Assembly: GCA_949287345.1 (NCBI GenBank)
Contig: CASEGD010000107.1
Coordinates: 1 to 7,480 of the forward strand
Source: an uncultured Phascolarctobacterium sp.
GTDB taxonomy: Bacteria > Bacillota > Negativicutes > Acidaminococcales > Acidaminococcaceae
Direction: 5' to 3'
DNA length: 7,480 nucleotides
Below are positions 3,871 to 7,480 of this stretch, piece by piece. A program made the translations under genes and the position numbers. Within the stretch, counting starts at the first letter, position 1, and each line of letters starts with the position of its first letter. Below the pieces are notes generated by a model that was given only the letters and a program-made list of their open reading frames with translations, made no database searches and was not told the DNA's origin.

Positions 3871-5118
3871 TTATTTGTTATAGATAAGGTCAATAAGTTC
3901 CAGCGTAAGCCGGCAGGATTTTTCCATCGCGCCGAGCGGTAAAAATTCGCAGTTGGAATGGAAGTTATGCCCGCCGGTGAAATAGTTAGGCGTTAATATG
4001 CCTTTGGTAGAGATGAACGAACCATCCGTACCTCCGCGCATCGCCAGCGTTTTCGGCTCAATGCCCAGCTTATCCATGGCGGTGTAAATGTAATCAATGC
4101 AGTATTTGTTGTCATCCGTTACCGCATCGGCAATGTTGCCGTAGGTATCCGTAATGGTGCAGGTAACTTCCGCACGCGGGTACATAGCCTGCAATTTTTT
4201 GGCGTTTTCGGCAATTTCCGCTTTGCGTTCTTCATAACGCTTTTTGTCGTGGTCGCGGATATCCAGCGTAACGGTAGCGTAAGTGTCGTTGCTGGTAATG
4301 CTCTTGGTCCAGATGTAGCCTTCCGTGCCTTCGGTGCATTCCGGAGTCTGGGTGCGGTCAAACATGTTAACAAGGTCAACAGCCAGCAGCGTCGGGTTAA
4401 TCAGCACGCCTTTGGCGCTCATCGGGTGCGCGCTTACGCCTTTGATTTTTACAATGGCAGTACCGGCGTTAAAGGTCTGGTAAACCACTTCGCCCTGTTC
4501 GCAGCAGTCAATGGTATAAGCAAATTTAACCGGGAACTTGCTGAAATCAAGCTTTTTGCTGCCGCGCAGGCCAATTTCTTCATCTGGCACAAAAGCCACA
4601 TAAATATCTCCGTGGTAACGCCCTTCGGTTACCAAAGTTTCCAGCGCAACCATAATGTTGGCAATAGCGGCTTTGTTATCTGCGCCAAGCACGCTGGTGC
4701 CGTCGGTAAATACAATGTCCTGCCCTACATATTTATCAAGCTCGGGGTGTTCCGCCGTGCGGATGTAAATGCCTTTTTCGGCATTAAGGCAAACATCGCC
4801 GCCCTGATAGTTTTTAACCACCTGCGGGTGGATTTCCGGCGACATGTTGATGTCGATGGTATCAAGGTGCGCGCACCAGCCAACGGCGGGCACTTCTTTA
4901 GTGCAGCCTTCCGGCAGATGTGCGGGCAGTTTGCCGGTTAATACGGAGTATTCGCTGATTTCAAGATCAACAAGTCCGAGTTCAGCCAGATCCTGTTTTA
5001 ACAGCTCTGCCAGATTGCGCTGCCCTTCGCTGCTCGGCACGGTCTGTACCGGCGCGTCACTCTGGCTGGGAACGGCAACATAACGCAAAAATCTTTGCAG
5101 TAATTTTTCCTGTAACAT
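3871..5118 (-). CDS. pepT: Peptidase T (tripeptide aminopeptidase), M20B family
   Basis: 415 residues, full length for PepT. This cytoplasmic zinc enzyme removes the N-terminal residue from tripeptides. All M20 landmarks are present: AHLDT (His84, Asp86), GADNKA (metal-bridging Asp147), PDEE (catalytic Glu180 and metal Glu181), YTID (Asp204), the dimerisation-domain SAHP (His231), RGGTDGS (361-367) and GGHNFHSNCEF (metal His384). Start ATG at 5118 has AAGGAGG (5127-5133) 8 nt upstream. The gene follows the AbgT-family transporter by 20 nt on the same strand and ends just before a strong terminator, so the two are one operon. Pairing with a transporter suggests it processes what is imported. 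No residue is missing and nothing looks broken. Name confidence is high; the true substrate here is not shown. Confidence 0.95.
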   Translation of the reverse strand: MLQEKLLQRFLRYVAVPSQSDAPVQTVPSSEGQRNLAELLKQDLAELGLVDLEISEYSVLTGKLPAHLPEGCTKEVPAVGWCAHLDTIDINMSPEIHPQVVKNYQGGDVCLNAEKGIYIRTAEHPELDKYVGQDIVFTDGTSVLGADNKAAIANIMVALETLVTEGRYHGDIYVAFVPDEEIGLRGSKKLDFSKFPVKFAYTIDCCEQGEVVYQTFNAGTAIVKIKGVSAHPMSAKGVLINPTLLAVDLVNMFDRTQTPECTEGTEGYIWTKSITSNDTYATVTLDIRDHDKKRYEERKAEIAENAKKLQAMYPRAEVTCTITDTYGNIADAVTDDNKYCIDYIYTAMDKLGIEPKTLAMRGGTDGSFISTKGILTPNYFTGGHNFHSNCEFLPLGAMEKSCRLTLELIDLIYNK

Positions 5119-5138
5119 TTATAAAGCCTCCTTAAATC

Positions 5139-6689
5139 TTACATCCGGCGCGGATATACATAATCGGCCTGGAAGCCCAGAGGAATATCGAACCACCAGA
5201 AGAAGTACAACATAAAGGTTAAGGTAATTAAAAGCGTAACGGTGTACGGCAGCATCATGGAGCTGAGCGTGCCAATGCCTGCTTCTTTAACGTATTTCTG
5301 GCAGTAAAGGATAATCAGCGGGTAGAACGCAAACATCGGCGTTACTACGTTAACGGCGCTGTCGCTGACGCGGTAAGCAGCCTGTGTAAGCTCCGGCGCG
5401 ATGCCGACTGCCATCAGCATAGGTACAAAAATCGGCGCAAGGATTGCCCATTTAGCGGACGCTGAGGTGATGATAAGGTTCAGCAAACCTACAAAAACGA
5501 TAATGCCGAAAATGGTAATCTGCGGCGGCAGTGCCAGGGATTTTAAAAATTCCGCACCGGAAACCGCCAGCAGTACGCCGATGTTGGAAGCGCCGAACGC
5601 ATAAAGGAACTGCGCAGCGAAGAAGTAGAACACTACCATCTGCACCAGCGTTTTGGTAATTTCTTCCATGGCGGCGGTTACATCTTTAGGAGATTTGAAC
5701 TTGCCGCACAAAACGCCGTAAACAAGGCCGACAGCCGCCGCAAAAATAAAGATTACGGCAACAATGGACTGCATAATCGGCGCCTGGAAGCTGGCAATTT
5801 CGCCGTTAGGCGCGCGCAGCAGGGAATCCTGCGGATAGAGAGCCGCAAACAGGCCGACAATCATTAAAATTAAAATAGCGGTTGCAATCATAAAAGCACG
5901 GTTTTCGCGCGGGGTGATGTCGGTGTTGTTTTCGTTGCCAAGGTCAAGGTCGGGCGGCAGCGGATAGGTTTTCCACAGCCACGGCTCAACAACGTGTTCC
6001 GTTACCCACCAGCAGCTGGCAATTACCAGAAAGGTAGAACCAACAGCATAAAAATAATTGCAAAGTACGTTTACCTGATAGGTCGGGTCGATAATCTGCG
6101 CCGCGCTTTGCGTAAATCCCTGGATTACCGGGTCGATAGCGGACGGCGTGTAGTTGGCGCTGAACGCACCGGCAATGCCTGCAAAGGAAGCAGCAACGCC
6201 GGACAACGGGTGCTTGCCGGTTGCATAAAACATATATGCCGCAATCGGAATAATGATAACGTAACCGGTATCCGGGCCGAGATGGCTGACCATACCGGCA
6301 AAAATTACCACCGGCGTAATTAAAAACTTCGGCGTAACGGACAGGATTTTTTTCAGGCCCGTATTGATGTAGCCGGAGCCGTCGGCGATGCCGATACCCA
6401 AAGTAGCAACGATAACCATCGTCAGCGGCGGGAAGTTAGCATAGTTGGTAACCATTTTGCTCATCAAAGTTACCAGCTCTTTGCCGCTCAACATGTTATT
6501 GATAGTAATCTGCTTGCCGGTTGCGGGGTGTACGTAGTCAAAGCTGATCTGCGACAGCACCGCGGAAATAACGCATACAAGCACAAATGCACCAATGAAC
6601 AGAATGGTGATATCCGGGATTTTATTGCCCACACGTTCAATCAACCCCAGGATGCCGCCAACCTGCTCCTTCTTTTTAATTTCTTCCAA
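5139..6689 (-). CDS. abgT: AbgT-family transporter (p-aminobenzoyl-glutamate transporter family)
   Basis: 516 residues, the usual length for the AbgT family. About nine or more hydrophobic segments are visible, starting near residues 27-46, 88-105, 122-155, 208-228, 265-284, 305-328, 347-375, 389-425 and 472-500. Family-like stretches include SHLGPDTGYVIIIPIAAY (135-152), SANYTPSAIDPVIQGFT (177-193), TSASAKWAILAPIFVPM (408-424) and YRVSDSAVNVVTPM (439-452). Members import p-aminobenzoyl-glutamate (AbgT) or export sulfonamide-like antimetabolites (MtrF, YdaH). With pepT directly downstream, uptake of a peptide-like substrate is the better guess, but not proven. The start is TTG at 6689, chosen because AAGGGGG (6698-6704) lies 8 nt upstream and the next in-frame ATG is about 65 codons inside, beyond the first membrane segment. 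The weak start may keep expression low. Confidence 0.9.
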   Translation of the reverse strand: MEEIKKKEQVGGILGLIERVGNKIPDITILFIGAFVLVCVISAVLSQISFDYVHPATGKQITINNMLSGKELVTLMSKMVTNYANFPPLTMVIVATLGIGIADGSGYINTGLKKILSVTPKFLITPVVIFAGMVSHLGPDTGYVIIIPIAAYMFYATGKHPLSGVAASFAGIAGAFSANYTPSAIDPVIQGFTQSAAQIIDPTYQVNVLCNYFYAVGSTFLVIASCWWVTEHVVEPWLWKTYPLPPDLDLGNENNTDITPRENRAFMIATAILILMIVGLFAALYPQDSLLRAPNGEIASFQAPIMQSIVAVIFIFAAAVGLVYGVLCGKFKSPKDVTAAMEEITKTLVQMVVFYFFAAQFLYAFGASNIGVLLAVSGAEFLKSLALPPQITIFGIIVFVGLLNLIITSASAKWAILAPIFVPMLMAVGIAPELTQAAYRVSDSAVNVVTPMFAFYPLIILYCQKYVKEAGIGTLSSMMLPYTVTLLITLTFMLYFFWWFDIPLGFQADYVYPRRM

Positions 6690-6718
6690 GTATAAAGCCC
6701 CCTTTTATTTTTTGCCGC

Positions 6719-6757
6719 AAAAAAATTATACCCCAAAAGCCAGCGACCTTTGGGGTA
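6719..6757 (-). terminator. Terminator between the MBL-fold gene and abgT
   Basis: On minus, TACCCCAAAGG (6757-6747), loop of 7, CTTTTGGGGTA (6739-6729), an 11-bp stem with one G-T pair, then TAATTTTTTT. It ends the upstream gene. The end of the stem and its tail also spell TATAAT (6725-6730), but no good -35 lies 16-18 nt upstream (CCAAAG at 17), so a promoter for the abgT operon here would be weak. Partial readthrough is the alternative. Confidence 0.85.
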
Positions 6758-6793
6758 CAATAACGGCCTTTTTAATAAACTCTAACTATAAAT

Positions 6794-7480
6794 TTACAAC
6801 GAAGAAAGCATATCGTCAACATATTTTTTAATTTTTTCCAGCTTTTTGCGGATATCCTTAACCTTGCCGCTGTCGCGCGCCACAACCTGCTCAATCTTGG
6901 TGCGGTGCTGCAAATAAGTACGTTCAAGGTTCTTCATGTAATCACGCAAAGCCGCAACTTCCGGCACGTCGCTGACAATTTCGGACGATGCTACCGACCA
7001 GTCGCTGCCGCTGATGGTAACGCTGTCGCCATACTGCGGGATATACGCCGCCGTACCGATGCGTTTTTGCAGTTCGCCCGCAAATTCCATCGTCGCGTCC
7101 ACCTCGCCGTGCGTTACAAAAAACGCCTTCGGCTTCTGCGTCATCTTGCCGTACCACTCCAAAAACTGTTCCTTATCGGCGTGGGCGCTGAAGCCCTTCA
7201 TGTTATAAACCTGCGCGTTAACGCGGATATCCTCGCCCATAATTTTAACCTGGCGCACGCCTTCAATCAGCTTGCGGCCAAGGCAGCCTTCCGCCTGATA
7301 ACCGGCGATGATGACGCTGCTGTCCTCGCGCCACAGATTGTGTTTTAAGTGGTGCAGAATACGCCCTGCATCGCACATGCCGCTGGCAGAAAGGATGATT
7401 TTTGTACCCGGCGTTTCGTTAATCATGCGCGATTCCTGCGCCGTCGCCGTAAAATGCAGCTGCTTCATCGAAAGCAGGTG
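6794..7480 (-). CDS. MBL-fold beta-CASP/RMMBL hydrolase (YSH1-like, probable RNA-processing exonuclease), C-terminal part
   Basis: The frame is open to the right edge; 228 codons are visible and the N-terminal metallo-beta-lactamase half with its HxHxDH motif is outside. Visible, counted from Met at 7468: residues 23-45 with the SASGMCDAGRILHHLKHNL stretch, GYQAEGCLGR (57-66), FSAHAD (93-98; His96 is the beta-CASP motif B metal ligand) and FVTHGE (117-122; His120 is motif C). This is the end of the beta-CASP domain and the RMMBL domain. Residues about 172-224 form a Lys/Glu-rich helical tail, LRDYMKNLERTYLQHR onward, likely a coiled coil and longer than the core family needs. The family cuts RNA using two zinc ions in the cytoplasm. 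The Met at 7468 is internal, not the start. The gene ends with its own terminator at 6719-6757. Confidence 0.9.
   Translation of the reverse strand, partial: HLLSMKQLHFTATAQESRMINETPGTKIILSASGMCDAGRILHHLKHNLWREDSSVIIAGYQAEGCLGRKLIEGVRQVKIMGEDIRVNAQVYNMKGFSAHADKEQFLEWYGKMTQKPKAFFVTHGEVDATMEFAGELQKRIGTAAYIPQYGDSVTISGSDWSVASSEIVSDVPEVAALRDYMKNLERTYLQHRTKIEQVVARDSGKVKDIRKKLEKIKKYVDDMLSSL

Noticed and set aside
3696..3887. Plus-strand frame of 63 codons
   Set aside because: Crosses two inverted repeats and a bidirectional terminator, and ends inside pepT.
4119..5083. Several frames overlapping pepT on both strands
   Set aside because: Shadows of pepT, whose catalytic motifs are complete in the minus frame 3871-5118.
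5401..7348. Plus-strand and alternative minus frames over abgT and the MBL-fold gene
   Set aside because: Shadows of clearly recognisable genes, without ribosome sites or domains.
1..7480. CRISPR array, tRNA or rRNA genes
   Set aside because: No regularly spaced direct repeats, cloverleaf with its conserved T-loop, or rRNA segments were seen on either strand.

Overview
The window looks like chromosome from a diderm Firmicute of the Negativicutes type, possibly near Acidaminococcaceae. The evidence is the combination of a type V autotransporter, which needs an outer membrane, with Firmicute-style genes: strong AAGGAGG ribosome sites, TTG and GTG starts, rho-independent terminators, PepT, and a beta-CASP/RMMBL hydrolase. 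This placement is inferred from gene content and style, not from a database match.

Layout. (1) 1-1906, minus: the first 635 codons of an autotransporter with a signal peptide, an AT-rich passenger and a GC-richer beta-barrel that runs off the left edge. It has a promoter with a G7 run in the -35/-10 spacer. (2) 2028-2447: a structured AT-rich spacer, then a small self-contained plus-strand unit made of a near-consensus promoter, a TTG-start 52-codon ORF and a strong terminator. (3) 2450-2818: a compact convergent locus that looks like a type I toxin-antitoxin. A 31-residue hydrophobic peptide lies on the minus strand, with a leader that can fold to hide or expose its ribosome site. A roughly 110-nt plus-strand RNA overlaps the end of the toxin gene. 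(4) 2817-3566: a small helix-turn-helix protein on the minus strand, with a terminator, a 300-nt leader full of hairpins and a near-consensus promoter. (5) 3617-3796: a second copy of the autotransporter's promoter module, set in a series of large inverted repeats. (6) 3815-6757, minus: a two-gene operon, abgT-like transporter then pepT, with a terminator at each end. (7) 6794-7480, minus: the C-terminal part of a metallo-beta-lactamase-fold beta-CASP/RMMBL hydrolase that runs off the right edge.

How they may work together. AbgT and PepT plausibly form an uptake-and-cleavage pair for a peptide-like substrate. The most unusual part is 1950-3800: small transcription units packed head to tail, each closed by its own terminator. 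It also holds two directly repeated promoter modules, which share an inverted repeat with one compensatory base-pair change and a G7 spacer. One module faces the autotransporter and the other faces the HTH gene, which suggests common control, possibly phase-variable. All regulatory calls come from reading the sequence; no folding or database search was run.
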